Assembly: GCF_049933045.1 (NCBI RefSeq) | Contig: NZ_CP187926.1 | Coordinates: 186,001-250,000, forward strand | Direction: 5' to 3' | DNA length: 64,000 bases | DNA from: Pseudocolwellia sp049933045 | Lineage (GTDB): Bacteria > Pseudomonadota > Gammaproteobacteria > Enterobacterales > Alteromonadaceae | Shown: positions 8,843 to 17,544 of the stretch, one piece after another | Numbering within the stretch: the first letter of the stretch is position 1 | Layout of the letters: each line of letters begins with the position of its first letter | Made by a program: the position numbers and the translations under genes | Notes under the pieces: generated by a model | What the model saw: the letters and a program-made list of their open reading frames with translations, nothing else | Databases searched by the model: none | Told to the model about the DNA's origin: nothing

Positions 8843-9739
8843 ATGCCAAATAAAATAACAAAAGCAGTAATACCAGTAGCAGGACTAGGAACGCGTATGC
8901 TACCCGCTACTAAAGCAATACCAAAAGAGATGCTACCAATTGTAGATAAACCTCTTATTCAATATATTGTTAATGAGTGTATTGCAGCAGGTATTAAGGA
9001 AATCGTTTTAGTTACGCATTCATCAAAAAATGCGATTGAAAACCATTTTGATAAATCATTTGAGTTAGAAACAACCTTAGAAAAGCGTGTTAAACGTCAG
9101 TTGTTAGAAGAAATTCAAGCGATTTGTCCTAAAGGCATTACAATTTTACACGTAAGACAAGGTGAAGCTAAAGGTTTAGGTCATGCAGTATTAAAGGCTC
9201 AACCAATTATTGGTAACGAACCTTTTGTTGTTGTTTTACCTGACGTTATTTTAGATGAAACGACAGCAAACTTAAAAACTGAAAACTTAGCAGCAATGCT
9301 TACTCGTTATGATGAAGTAGGGCACAGCCAAATCATGGTTGAACCTGTACCTATGGAACAAGTAAGTAGTTATGGTGTTGTTGATTGTGGCGGACAAGAA
9401 CTTGTTGCTGGCGAATCTAAAGCAATGACAGCTGTTGTTGAAAAACCTGATGTTGAAGATGCTCCGTCTAACTTAGCTGTTGTTGGTCGTTATGTACTTT
9501 CTGAAAAAATCTGGAAACTACTTGCTACTACTGCACCAGGCGCTGGCGATGAAATCCAATTAACAGATGCTATTGATAGCTTAATGGAACTTGAAACAGT
9601 TGAAGCATTCCACATGACGGGTAAATCACACGATTGTGGTTCTAAGTTAGGTTACATGAAGGCTAACGTAGAATACGGTTTACGCCATCCTGAAATTGCA
9701 GAAGACTTTAAAGCTTTCATAAAAGAATTAGTAGGCTAA
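8843..9739 (+). CDS. galU: UTP--glucose-1-phosphate uridylyltransferase
   Basis: GalU makes UDP-glucose from UTP and glucose 1-phosphate, feeding nucleotide-sugar, LPS and polysaccharide pathways. The protein (298 residues from this ATG) starts with KAVIPVAGLGTRMLPATKAIPKEML split by the nucleotide-binding GLGTR motif, and contains VEKP and the C-terminal GSKLGYMKANVEYG segment typical of bacterial GalU. I chose the ATG at 8843 over the TTG at 8840 because an AAGGG ribosome-binding site at 8832-8836 then has a 6-nt spacing. A strong terminator follows at 9816-9850, closing this sugar-nucleotide block. Confidence 0.95.
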   Translation: MPNKITKAVIPVAGLGTRMLPATKAIPKEMLPIVDKPLIQYIVNECIAAGIKEIVLVTHSSKNAIENHFDKSFELETTLEKRVKRQLLEEIQAICPKGITILHVRQGEAKGLGHAVLKAQPIIGNEPFVVVLPDVILDETTANLKTENLAAMLTRYDEVGHSQIMVEPVPMEQVSSYGVVDCGGQELVAGESKAMTAVVEKPDVEDAPSNLAVVGRYVLSEKIWKLLATTAPGAGDEIQLTDAIDSLMELETVEAFHMTGKSHDCGSKLGYMKANVEYGLRHPEIAEDFKAFIKELVG

Positions 9740-9815
9740 AAAGCATTATCTACTAGTAAGATAAAGTTATTCACTCAATTTTATTGATGATTAACCTTTA
9801 TTCTTATTGTTTTAC

Positions 9816-9850
9816 AAAAAAACCTATAGCATTTTGTTATAGGTTTTTTT
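9816..9850 (+). terminator. Rho-independent terminator after galU
   Basis: A 13-bp stem (9816-9828 AAAAAAACCTATA with 9838-9850), a 9-nt loop and a T7 end. Confidence 0.88.
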
Positions 9851-10074
9851 ATTTTATAAAACCTAATTAATTCCCAGTTAAAAGCAGAATAAAACTAAAC
9901 TTAGAGCAAAGTTTCTTAAATCAAAGCCAAATACCTCTCATATAATTTTGGCTTCAATTATTACCTTTCTTGTTATTCTTATTTCATCTAAACAAGTCGT
10001 TTCTTATATGGAAGCGTTTTCCTAGCTGTGTCATTATATCACTACTTAAATTAGACAAAAGTTATTACACAGCG
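9851..10074 (+). promoter_or_regulatory. Upstream region of the cys cluster with an inverted repeat around TATAAT
   Basis: The 335-bp gap 9740-10074 holds the galU terminator and the presumed cysD promoter. An 8-bp inverted repeat, AAGCCAAA (9924-9931) and TTTGGCTT (9947-9954), frames the sequence TATAAT (9941-9946). No good -35 element is seen at the right distance, which would fit an activator-dependent promoter such as the CysB-controlled cys promoters; that link is inference only. No gene is visible here; the in-frame extension upstream of cysD (from the TTG at 9970) does not look like CysD. Confidence 0.4.
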
Positions 10075-10974
10075 ATGAATTTAACTCACTTACAGAAACT
10101 TGAAGCTGAATCAATCCACATTATGCGCGAAGTTGCGGCAGAGTTTGATAACCCTGTTATGCTTTATTCCGTAGGTAAAGATTCAGCTGTATTATTACAC
10201 CTTGCTCGCAAAGCTTTTGCGCCAGGTAAAATTCCATTTCCATTATTACATGTAGACACTACATGGAAATTCAAAGAAATGATCGCCTTTCGTGATGAAA
10301 TGGCAAAAGAATATGGCTTTGAATTATTAGTACACAAAAACCAAGAGGGCATCGATGCAGGCGTCGGTCCATTTACTCATGGTAGTGCTAAACATACTGA
10401 TATCATGAAAACTCAAGGCTTAAAGCAAGCACTTGATAAATATGGTTTTGATGCTGCTTTTGGTGGCGCACGTCGTGATGAAGAAAAGTCGCGTGCTAAA
10501 GAACGTGTGTATTCTTTCCGTGATAAAAATCACCGTTGGGATCCAAAAAGCCAACGTCCAGAGTTATGGAACATTTATAACGGTAAAGTAAATAAAGGTG
10601 AAAGTATTCGTGTTTTCCCATTATCTAACTGGACTGAATTAGACATTTGGCAGTATATCTATTTAGAAAGCATCAAAATTGTACCTTTATACCTATCTGA
10701 AAAACGTCCTGTTGTTGAACGCGATGGCACGTTAATTATGGTCGATGATGATCGTATGCCGATTGAAGAAGGCGAAGAAATACAAATGAAAAATGTACGT
10801 TTTCGTACATTAGGTTGTTACCCACTTACGGGTGCTGTTGAGTCTACCGCAACAACCTTGCCTGAAATTATTCAAGAAATGTTATTAACAAAAACTTCTG
10901 AACGCCAAGGGCGTGTTATTGACCATGATTCATCTGGGTCAATGGAGAAGAAGAAGATGGAAGGTTACTTCTAA
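10075..10974 (+). CDS. cysD: Sulfate adenylyltransferase subunit 2
   Basis: CysD is the ATP-sulfurylase catalytic subunit that, driven by the GTPase CysN, adenylates sulfate to APS in assimilatory sulfate reduction. From this ATG the protein is 299 residues, near E. coli's 302, and begins MNLTHLQKLEAESIHIMREV as expected; the longer open frame back to 9970 adds 35 unrelated residues and is rejected. The PP-loop is YSVGKDSAVLLHLA, followed by LHVDTTWKF and AFGGARRDEEKSRAKER, all conserved in CysD. cysN follows after 142 bp. Confidence 0.95.
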   Translation: MNLTHLQKLEAESIHIMREVAAEFDNPVMLYSVGKDSAVLLHLARKAFAPGKIPFPLLHVDTTWKFKEMIAFRDEMAKEYGFELLVHKNQEGIDAGVGPFTHGSAKHTDIMKTQGLKQALDKYGFDAAFGGARRDEEKSRAKERVYSFRDKNHRWDPKSQRPELWNIYNGKVNKGESIRVFPLSNWTELDIWQYIYLESIKIVPLYLSEKRPVVERDGTLIMVDDDRMPIEEGEEIQMKNVRFRTLGCYPLTGAVESTATTLPEIIQEMLLTKTSERQGRVIDHDSSGSMEKKKMEGYF

Positions 10975-11116
10975 GTCTTTTTGTTAAATAAAAACATTGA
11001 ATAAAATATTCGTACAGTGGGTGAAAAGCATTAAGCAAGCCCGTTATACCGTAAAAAATTAAACGTAAATTAGGCGATAAGCATTAGCTATCGTACAAAT
11101 TTCGAAAGGAACAATC

Positions 11117-12526
11117 ATGAGTCCAGATACAGGCTTACTTGAAACAGATATTGAAGCTTATTTAAAACAGCATGAAAACAAAGAAATGGTGCGCTTCTTT
11201 ACATGTGGTAGCGTTGATGATGGTAAAAGTACTTTAATTGGTCGTCTATTACACGATTCAAAAATGATCTTTGAAGATCAATTAGCGGCTATTGAAAAAG
11301 ACAGCAAAAAATCAGGTACTACAGGTGAAGCTATTGATTTAGCTTTATTAGTTGACGGTCTGCAATCAGAGCGTGAACAAGGTATTACCATTGATGTTGC
11401 TTACCGTTACTTTGCTACAGATAAACGCAAGTTTATTATTGCGGATACTCCAGGTCACGAGCAATACACTCGTAACATGGCAACAGGTGCTTCAACATGT
11501 GATTTAGCAATTATATTGATTGATGCGCGTCATGGTGTACAAGTACAAACACGTCGTCATTCATTCATTTGTTCATTGTTAGGCATTAAGCATGTATTAA
11601 TTGCTGTGAACAAAATGGATTTGGTTGACTACAGCCAAGAACGTTATCAAGAAATCAAAAAAGAATACCGTGAATTTGCTGAAGACTTATCATTTGAAGA
11701 TGTGCGCTTTGTACCTATTTCTGCATTAAATGGTGATAACGTAGTAGACGAAAGTGTCAACATGCCTTGGTACCCAGGCGCTACGATGATGAAGCTATTA
11801 AACACTATCAAAGTTGATGGTGATGAAAGTTTCACACAGTTCAGATTTCAAGTGCAATATGTAAACCGTCCTAACCTAGATTTCCGTGGCTTTTCAGGTA
11901 CGGTAGCATCAGGTCATATACGTGTTGGCGATTCAATTGTTACGCTTCCTTCAGGTAAAGAAAGTACGATTAAATCGATTGTTACTTTTGAAGGCGAAAT
12001 AGATCGTGCTGATAAAGGCATGGCAGTTACGCTTACCTTAGAAAACGAGATTGATATCAGTCGCGGTGAGCTAATTGTTAAGAAAGATAACTTGCCTGTT
12101 ACCTCTAAAGAAATTAATTCCACAGTGGTATGGATGCATGAAGACGAACTAGAACCAGGTCGAGATTACTACATTAAACACGGTAGTAAAATGACATCAG
12201 GTCATGCAATTAATGTTGAGCATCGTATTGATGTAAACAACATGAAAAAGATTGATGTTGACCAACTAGCGCTAAACGAAATTGGTTCAGTAAACTTTGA
12301 GTTGGAAGAAGCATTACATTTTGATGCTTACAACGACAACAAAACTTCTGGCGCATTTATCATTATCGATCGTTTAAGTAACATCACGGTAGGTGCGGGT
12401 ATGATCAATCACGCGATTGATGCTAAAGATGAAAAAGCTTATTCAGAGTTTGAAATAGAGTTTAATACATTGGTTCGCAAACACTTCCCACATTGGGGTG
12501 CACGAGATATTTTAAGAGCTAAATAG
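11117..12526 (+). CDS. cysN: Sulfate adenylyltransferase subunit 1 (GTPase)
   Basis: CysN is the EF-Tu-like GTPase that couples GTP hydrolysis to APS formation by CysD. The 469-residue protein shows G1 (GSVDDGKSTLIGRLL), the CysN-specific REQGITIDVAYRYF switch region, G3 (DTPGHEQYTRNM) and G4 (NKMDLVDY), followed by two beta-barrel domains. There is no fused C-terminal CysC kinase; a separate cysC lies two genes downstream. A good AAAGGA ribosome-binding site precedes the ATG. Confidence 0.96.
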   Translation: MSPDTGLLETDIEAYLKQHENKEMVRFFTCGSVDDGKSTLIGRLLHDSKMIFEDQLAAIEKDSKKSGTTGEAIDLALLVDGLQSEREQGITIDVAYRYFATDKRKFIIADTPGHEQYTRNMATGASTCDLAIILIDARHGVQVQTRRHSFICSLLGIKHVLIAVNKMDLVDYSQERYQEIKKEYREFAEDLSFEDVRFVPISALNGDNVVDESVNMPWYPGATMMKLLNTIKVDGDESFTQFRFQVQYVNRPNLDFRGFSGTVASGHIRVGDSIVTLPSGKESTIKSIVTFEGEIDRADKGMAVTLTLENEIDISRGELIVKKDNLPVTSKEINSTVVWMHEDELEPGRDYYIKHGSKMTSGHAINVEHRIDVNNMKKIDVDQLALNEIGSVNFELEEALHFDAYNDNKTSGAFIIIDRLSNITVGAGMINHAIDAKDEKAYSEFEIEFNTLVRKHFPHWGARDILRAK

Positions 12527-12608
12527 CTCTTTATTGAGATCTATTTAGCCCTTTTTAAGAGCTACATTTTATGAATTACTTTAATTTATACAGCAAAGGC
12601 TCTTCTTA

Positions 12609-14336
12609 ATGGATATATCTCAATGGTTTATGGTTGCTATTTTTATAGCAACCTTTGCTGGTCTCGTTAAGTTTCAACATGTACCTGAACGCGTATTCGC
12701 AGCTGCTATGCTTGTGTGTTTAGGTGTATCTTTTGTTTCTTATAAAGATATTTTAACTAATGCTGTTAATCCAGGATTAGTTACCCTTATTTTACTGGTT
12801 TTATGCTCTTTTACTTTTGAGCGTACCAGTGTTTTACGTCGTTTATCTACCTCTATGATCAGCGGCTCTGCCTTAGCTTCTTCAGTAAAAACATTAATTG
12901 GTACGGCGTTCTCGTCGGCGTTAATGAGTAATACGGCGGTTGTTGCTTCGCTTATTTCTACCATTAAAAATAATAAAGTGGTTAATCCTGGTAAGTTATT
13001 AATTCCATTATCTTTCGCTGCTATTTTAGGTGGTACCTTAACCTTAGTAGGTACATCCACTAACTTGATCGTTAATAGTATGTTGATTGATCAAGGTCAT
13101 ACCGGTTTAGGCTTTTTTGATTTCACTCTAGTAGGCGTTTGTGCTTTATCGGTGTGCTTATTGGTGATTTTTTTACGTATTAATTCACTGCCTGATATGG
13201 AGCTTCAAGAGCTTTCAACGAATGAATATTTGGTTGAAGCAGCTGTAGGTGTTGACTCAAAGCTTGTGGGTAAAAGCATTGAAGAAAATGGACTGAGAAA
13301 TTTAGACTCATTGTTTTTAGTTGAACTCGTTCGCAATGGCAGATTACTTTCGCCTGTAGGTCCAGATGAAGTGGTACAAGGTAAAGACAAACTTATTTTC
13401 AGTGGTGATATTTCTAAAGTTTTAACATTACAACAATTTGATGGTTTAACCTTATTCGCTGAACAAGATGGTTTATTGCGTGAAAATTTAACGGAAGTCT
13501 TAATAAAACCTGACTCAGCTGTTGTGGGAAAAACCCTCAAGAGTGCAGGATTTAGAGCGCGCTTTGATGCAGCTGTTGTGGCGATTCGACGTGAAGGCTC
13601 AACCTTGTCGGGTAAGTTAGGTGAAATTACCTTACAGTCAGGCGATTTTCTGATTTTAGCAGTAGGTAACGACTTTAGTTCGCGAACTAACTTATCAAAA
13701 AACTTTTTTATATTGTCGGGTCATCAACCTGAAAATATGCTGAGTGGCTGGCGCGACTCATTAACAGTCATTGGATTTTTAGTGACTATTGCAGCATCTG
13801 CTTTAACATCTATATCCTTAGTCACCTGTTTGATTTTTTATATTTCATTACTTATTTTTACAGGTTGTTTAACGGTAAATGAAATTAAACGTCGTTTCCC
13901 TTTAGAAATTTGGATGATAGTTCTTGGTGCGTTAACTTTAGCAAAATCACTCGAAAGTAGCGGAGTGGTTAATCTGTTGGCTAATAGTTTAGAAAGTTTA
14001 TTACAAGGGCAAAGTCACTACACCGCACTTATTCTCATTTTTATAGTCACTTTGCTATTAACCGAAATTATAACGAATACTGCAGCAGCAGCTTTAATTT
14101 TTCCTATTGCGTACAGTATGAGTGTGGGATTAGAAGCTAGTCCATTACCTTTTGTAATGGCAGTAGCATTTGCTGCAAGTGGCAGTTTTATGAGTCCTTA
14201 TGGCTATCAAACAAATGTTATGGTGTATAACGCAGGTAATTATAAATTGACCGACTTTGTGAAGTTTGGTTTACCTGTTTCACTCACTTATAGTGTGATT
14301 GTACTAGCGTTGTTACCTTGGGTATTTCCTTTTTAG
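12609..14336 (+). CDS. SLC13-family permease with two RCK/TrkA-C domains, likely sulfate importer
   Basis: A 575-residue inner-membrane transporter of the DASS/SLC13 (ArsB/NhaD) superfamily. An N-terminal block of hydrophobic helices (about residues 1-195) is followed by two soluble TrkA-C-like domains (about 205-285 and 295-375), then a second membrane block (about 385-575). Motifs LMSNTAVVASL and LTEIITNTAAAALIFP are the paired NTA-type substrate and sodium sites of the family, and GTSTNLIVNSM follows the first. Its place between cysN and cysC makes sulfate the likely substrate, replacing the CysTWA ABC importer. That assignment is contextual; sodium coupling is inferred from family. Confidence 0.87.
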   Translation: MDISQWFMVAIFIATFAGLVKFQHVPERVFAAAMLVCLGVSFVSYKDILTNAVNPGLVTLILLVLCSFTFERTSVLRRLSTSMISGSALASSVKTLIGTAFSSALMSNTAVVASLISTIKNNKVVNPGKLLIPLSFAAILGGTLTLVGTSTNLIVNSMLIDQGHTGLGFFDFTLVGVCALSVCLLVIFLRINSLPDMELQELSTNEYLVEAAVGVDSKLVGKSIEENGLRNLDSLFLVELVRNGRLLSPVGPDEVVQGKDKLIFSGDISKVLTLQQFDGLTLFAEQDGLLRENLTEVLIKPDSAVVGKTLKSAGFRARFDAAVVAIRREGSTLSGKLGEITLQSGDFLILAVGNDFSSRTNLSKNFFILSGHQPENMLSGWRDSLTVIGFLVTIAASALTSISLVTCLIFYISLLIFTGCLTVNEIKRRFPLEIWMIVLGALTLAKSLESSGVVNLLANSLESLLQGQSHYTALILIFIVTLLLTEIITNTAAAALIFPIAYSMSVGLEASPLPFVMAVAFAASGSFMSPYGYQTNVMVYNAGNYKLTDFVKFGLPVSLTYSVIVLALLPWVFPF

Positions 14337-14388
14337 GAAAGCTAAAAATTATAGATTGACCGTCCGTCTACCGAAATAATAGAGAAAA

Positions 14389-14991
14389 ATGATGAAAACA
14401 GAAAATACCGTATGGCACGAACAAAATATTACTAAAGAGCAACGCTCTGCGCAAAAGAATCAGAAGCCTTGTTTATTATGGTACACAGGATTAAGTGGCT
14501 CGGGTAAATCAACCGTCGCTAATGCGGTAGATGCATTATTATTTGAACGTGGCTGTCATAGTTACTTATTGGATGGCGATAATGTACGCCATGGTTTAAA
14601 TGGTGATTTAGGTTTTAGTGATGAAGACAGAATTGAAAATATTCGTCGTATCAGCCAAGTAGCTAAGTTATTTGTTGATTCAGGTTTGATTGTTTCTACC
14701 GCTTTCATTTCTCCTTTTGCTACTGATAGAGCGATGGCAAGTGACATGCTTGAGCAAGGTGAATTTATGGAAGTTTACATAGATACGCCAATAGCCATAT
14801 GTGAGCAACGCGATCCTAAAGGCTTATACAAAAAAGCTCGTGCTGGCGAAATCAAAGATTTTACAGGTATAGATTCAACTTACGATGTACCAACAGCTCC
14901 AGCTATTCATGTAAAAACTGACGAAAAGTCGATTAAAGAATGTGCCGAACAAATAGTACAACACCTAATTGATAATCAATTTATTCAGTAA
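14389..14991 (+). CDS. cysC: Adenylylsulfate kinase
   Basis: CysC phosphorylates APS to PAPS, the second activation step before PAPS reduction. The 200-residue protein (E. coli 201) carries the P-loop GLSGSGKSTVANAV near residue 32, LLDGDNVRHGLNGDLGFS, and the conserved FISPFATDRAMA lid region. Two ATG codons are adjacent (14389 and 14392); either may be used. It closes the cysD-cysN-permease-cysC set and is followed within 45 bp by a DHH phosphoesterase gene. Confidence 0.96.
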   Translation: MMKTENTVWHEQNITKEQRSAQKNQKPCLLWYTGLSGSGKSTVANAVDALLFERGCHSYLLDGDNVRHGLNGDLGFSDEDRIENIRRISQVAKLFVDSGLIVSTAFISPFATDRAMASDMLEQGEFMEVYIDTPIAICEQRDPKGLYKKARAGEIKDFTGIDSTYDVPTAPAIHVKTDEKSIKECAEQIVQHLIDNQFIQ

Positions 14992-15035
14992 GCTCTTTAC
15001 TTAAAAAAGCTTAATAAATGAAAGGAAAGAATTAC

Positions 15036-16010
15036 ATGCATTTTGATGTGTTTAATGGTGATGCTGACGGTATTATTGCGCTGGTTCAATTACGACTTGC
15101 TGAGCCTAAAGAATCGACTTTAATAACAGGTGTTAAAAGAGATATAAGCTTACTTAAGCAAGTAGATGTTGAAACTGCAGACACGATTACCGTGCTTGAT
15201 ATCTCGCTTGAGAAAAACATTGATGCACTGAATCTTCATTTAGAAAATAAAACGCCTGTTTTTTATATTGATCATCACCGTGCTGGCGATATTCCACGTT
15301 CTGAACATTTAACAACGTTGATTAATACCGATGCAAATACTTGCACTAGCTTATTGGTTAATGACTATTTAAAAGGTGCGTATGTTCATTGGGCTGTTGC
15401 AGCTGCTTTTGGCGATAACATGACTCAATCAGCGATTACGTTAGCTGAAAGTGCTGGTTTATCTCAAGCACAGCAAGACCAACTTAAAGCCCTAGGTATT
15501 TACATTAATTACAACGGCTATGGTCGTGATGTTGATGATTTGCATTTTCATCCAGCAGAGCTTTATAAAGCGTTATTAGCTTACGCTGATCCACTTGATT
15601 TGATTGCTGAACAAGGTTCTATCTTTCATCAGTTAGAAAAAGCTTATTTAAGCGATATGGAAAAAGCCTTAACAGCGCAAGTATTAGCTGACACTCATAT
15701 CAGCAAAGTGGTTCAGTTAGATGATGCACCTTGGGCGAGAAGAGTCAGTGGTGTATTCGGTAATGATTTAGCAAACCAATCACCTGATAAAGCTCATGCT
15801 GTTGTTACGTTAAACGCTGTTAAAGCTGATGAAGAAGCAACATATACAGTAAGTGTGAGAGCACCGTTAAACAATAAACAGGGCGCTGATGAAGTGTGTA
15901 TTCAGTTTCCAACGGGCGGTGGCAGAGCTGGTGCAGCAGGTATTAACTTATTACCACAAACTATGCTGTCGAACTTTATTGATACTTTGAATGAATATTA
16001 TAAAGCTTAA
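15036..16010 (+). CDS. DHH/DHHA1-family phosphoesterase
   Basis: A 324-residue cytoplasmic protein of the DHH superfamily (relatives: NrnA, RecJ, exopolyphosphatase). The metal-binding motifs are FNGDADGIIALVQL at the N terminus and YIDHHRAGDI near residue 85. The C-terminal DHHA1 substrate motif reads GGGRAGAAGI, with Arg where NrnA has His (GGGH). I prefer the ATG at 15036 to the in-frame ATG at 15018, because AAAGGAAAG lies 6-14 bases upstream of it. It directly follows cysC and precedes a terminator, so it belongs to the sulfate operon by position. Some NrnA-type members degrade 3'-phosphoadenosine 5'-phosphate, the by-product of PAPS reduction. A role in PAP recycling is therefore plausible but unproven; nanoRNA degradation is the other option. 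Confidence 0.8.
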   Translation: MHFDVFNGDADGIIALVQLRLAEPKESTLITGVKRDISLLKQVDVETADTITVLDISLEKNIDALNLHLENKTPVFYIDHHRAGDIPRSEHLTTLINTDANTCTSLLVNDYLKGAYVHWAVAAAFGDNMTQSAITLAESAGLSQAQQDQLKALGIYINYNGYGRDVDDLHFHPAELYKALLAYADPLDLIAEQGSIFHQLEKAYLSDMEKALTAQVLADTHISKVVQLDDAPWARRVSGVFGNDLANQSPDKAHAVVTLNAVKADEEATYTVSVRAPLNNKQGADEVCIQFPTGGGRAGAAGINLLPQTMLSNFIDTLNEYYKA

Positions 16011-16066
16011 GATAATTACTTTAGTTTTGTTGATGTTTTAATGTAACCTTCCTTTTATCGAAAAAT

Positions 16067-16095
16067 AAAATCACCCAATTTACGGGTGATTTTTT
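16067..16095. terminator. Bidirectional terminator, cys operon / glrR
   Basis: A 10-bp stem AAAATCACCC (16067-16076) with GGGTGATTTT (16084-16093) and a 7-nt loop, followed by further T residues; the A-rich left arm provides the U-run for the minus strand. It serves the convergent DHH and glrR genes. Confidence 0.9.
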
Positions 16096-16167
16096 GTTTA
16101 TAACATGCACTTTTTTAACTTCTGATCTTGCACTTATGCATTAGATTTTTAGCTTTTAGGTTTGAAT

Positions 16168-17541
16168 TTAATCTTCAGACCTAAAAGCCTCAGCGGTTAA
16201 GTGATGGCGATTGAGTAACTTATAAAACTCGGTTCTATTGCGTTGCGCTATCTTTGCTGCCTTAGATACATTACCTGCAGTTATTTGTAGTAGCTTAGCT
16301 AAATAGTCACGTTCGAATTTATCTTTCGCTTGCTGAAACGAGGGTAAGATTGTGGTTTTATCGCGAAGTGCATTTTTAACTAAGGTTTCACTAATTAATG
16401 GCTCTGTTGATAATGCGACACTTTGTTCTACAATATTCTGCAATTGTCTGATATTGCCAGGCCAAGGCGCACTGATAAGTAATTCCATAGCTTCTTGTGA
16501 AAAACCTTTAATATCCGTATCAATTTTTTCGAGTACATTATTTAAGAAGTGTTGAATAAGTAGAGGAATATCTTCTCGTCTTTCTGATAACGGCGGTAAC
16601 TCTAATTCTACAACGTTGAGTCGGTAGTAAAGATCTTCTCTGAACGTTTGATCAATAATAGCTTGCTGCAAATTTTTATGAGTCGCTGCAATAATACGTA
16701 CATCAACTTTTATTGATTGTGTGCTGCCGACAGGGCGAACCTCTCTTTCTTGCAGTGCACGTAATAGTTTTACTTGGAAATTCATTGGCATATCACCAAT
16801 TTCATCTAGAAATAATGTGCCACCATTTGTCGCCTCAAATAGACCAACATGATTTCTTTCTGCGCCAGTAAATGCACCTTTTGTATGGCCAAACAGCTCA
16901 GACTCTAACAATTGTTCAGGTATCGCTGCACAGTTAATGGCTGTAAATTTTCCAGAGCGCCTATGACTTGCTTGATGTATTGCATTAGCGAGCAATTCTT
17001 TACCTGTTCCACTTTGGCTGTGGATCAAAATACTAAAATCACTTTTTGCTACTTGGCGAGTTTGATTCAATAACGAACTCATTATCGTACTGCGACTAAT
17101 AATGTTTTTACGCCATAATTCATCTTGATCTGGGTTATCTATATCAATAGGTTGAAGTCGTATTGCTTGTGAAACTGTATCAAGTAATTCTTTACTTTCA
17201 AATGGCTTAGTTAAAAAGCTAAAGACGCCTTGTTTAGTTGCACTTATGGCGTCTGGAATCGTGCCATGTGCCGTTAAAATGATAACGGGCATGCTAGGGT
17301 GCTGTTGACGAACTTGTTCAAATAATGCCATTCCATCCATACCTTCCATACGTAAATCACTGATCACTAAGTGAGGATGAAAAGTTTTTAATTTACCTAA
17401 GGCAACTTTAGCGTTTTCAGCCGACTCAACTTTATAGTTAGCCGCAGAAAGACGAATACCGAGTAAGCGCAGTAGATGAGGATCATCATCAACGATGAGT
17501 ATTTTTCCATTAACAGGGGCAGTTGTGGTTGATTGATTCAT
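16168..17541 (-). CDS. glrR: Sigma-54-dependent response regulator GlrR (QseF)
   Basis: An NtrC-family enhancer-binding protein of 457 residues: receiver domain (about 13-125, phospho-acceptor D62 in VISDLRMEG), AAA+ domain with Walker A SQSGTGKE (175-182) and the sigma-54-contacting GAFTGA loop (222-227), and a C-terminal Fis-type helix-turn-helix (GNVSKAAKIAQRNRTEFYKLL). The C terminus and operon order glrK-glrG-glrR match E. coli GlrR/YfhA, which activates glmY with sigma-54. Three bases separate it from glrG. A sigma-54 promoter with two candidate GlrR sites lies just upstream of glrK on the other strand (19706-19910), giving it an obvious local target. Confidence 0.94.
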   Translation of the reverse strand: MNQSTTTAPVNGKILIVDDDPHLLRLLGIRLSAANYKVESAENAKVALGKLKTFHPHLVISDLRMEGMDGMALFEQVRQQHPSMPVIILTAHGTIPDAISATKQGVFSFLTKPFESKELLDTVSQAIRLQPIDIDNPDQDELWRKNIISRSTIMSSLLNQTRQVAKSDFSILIHSQSGTGKELLANAIHQASHRRSGKFTAINCAAIPEQLLESELFGHTKGAFTGAERNHVGLFEATNGGTLFLDEIGDMPMNFQVKLLRALQEREVRPVGSTQSIKVDVRIIAATHKNLQQAIIDQTFREDLYYRLNVVELELPPLSERREDIPLLIQHFLNNVLEKIDTDIKGFSQEAMELLISAPWPGNIRQLQNIVEQSVALSTEPLISETLVKNALRDKTTILPSFQQAKDKFERDYLAKLLQITAGNVSKAAKIAQRNRTEFYKLLNRHHLTAEAFRSED

Positions 17542-17544
17542 AAA

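Noticed and set aside
9970..10074. N-terminal extension of cysD from a TTG
   Set aside because: The 35 extra residues do not resemble CysD, and the ATG at 10075 gives the family's normal N terminus and length.
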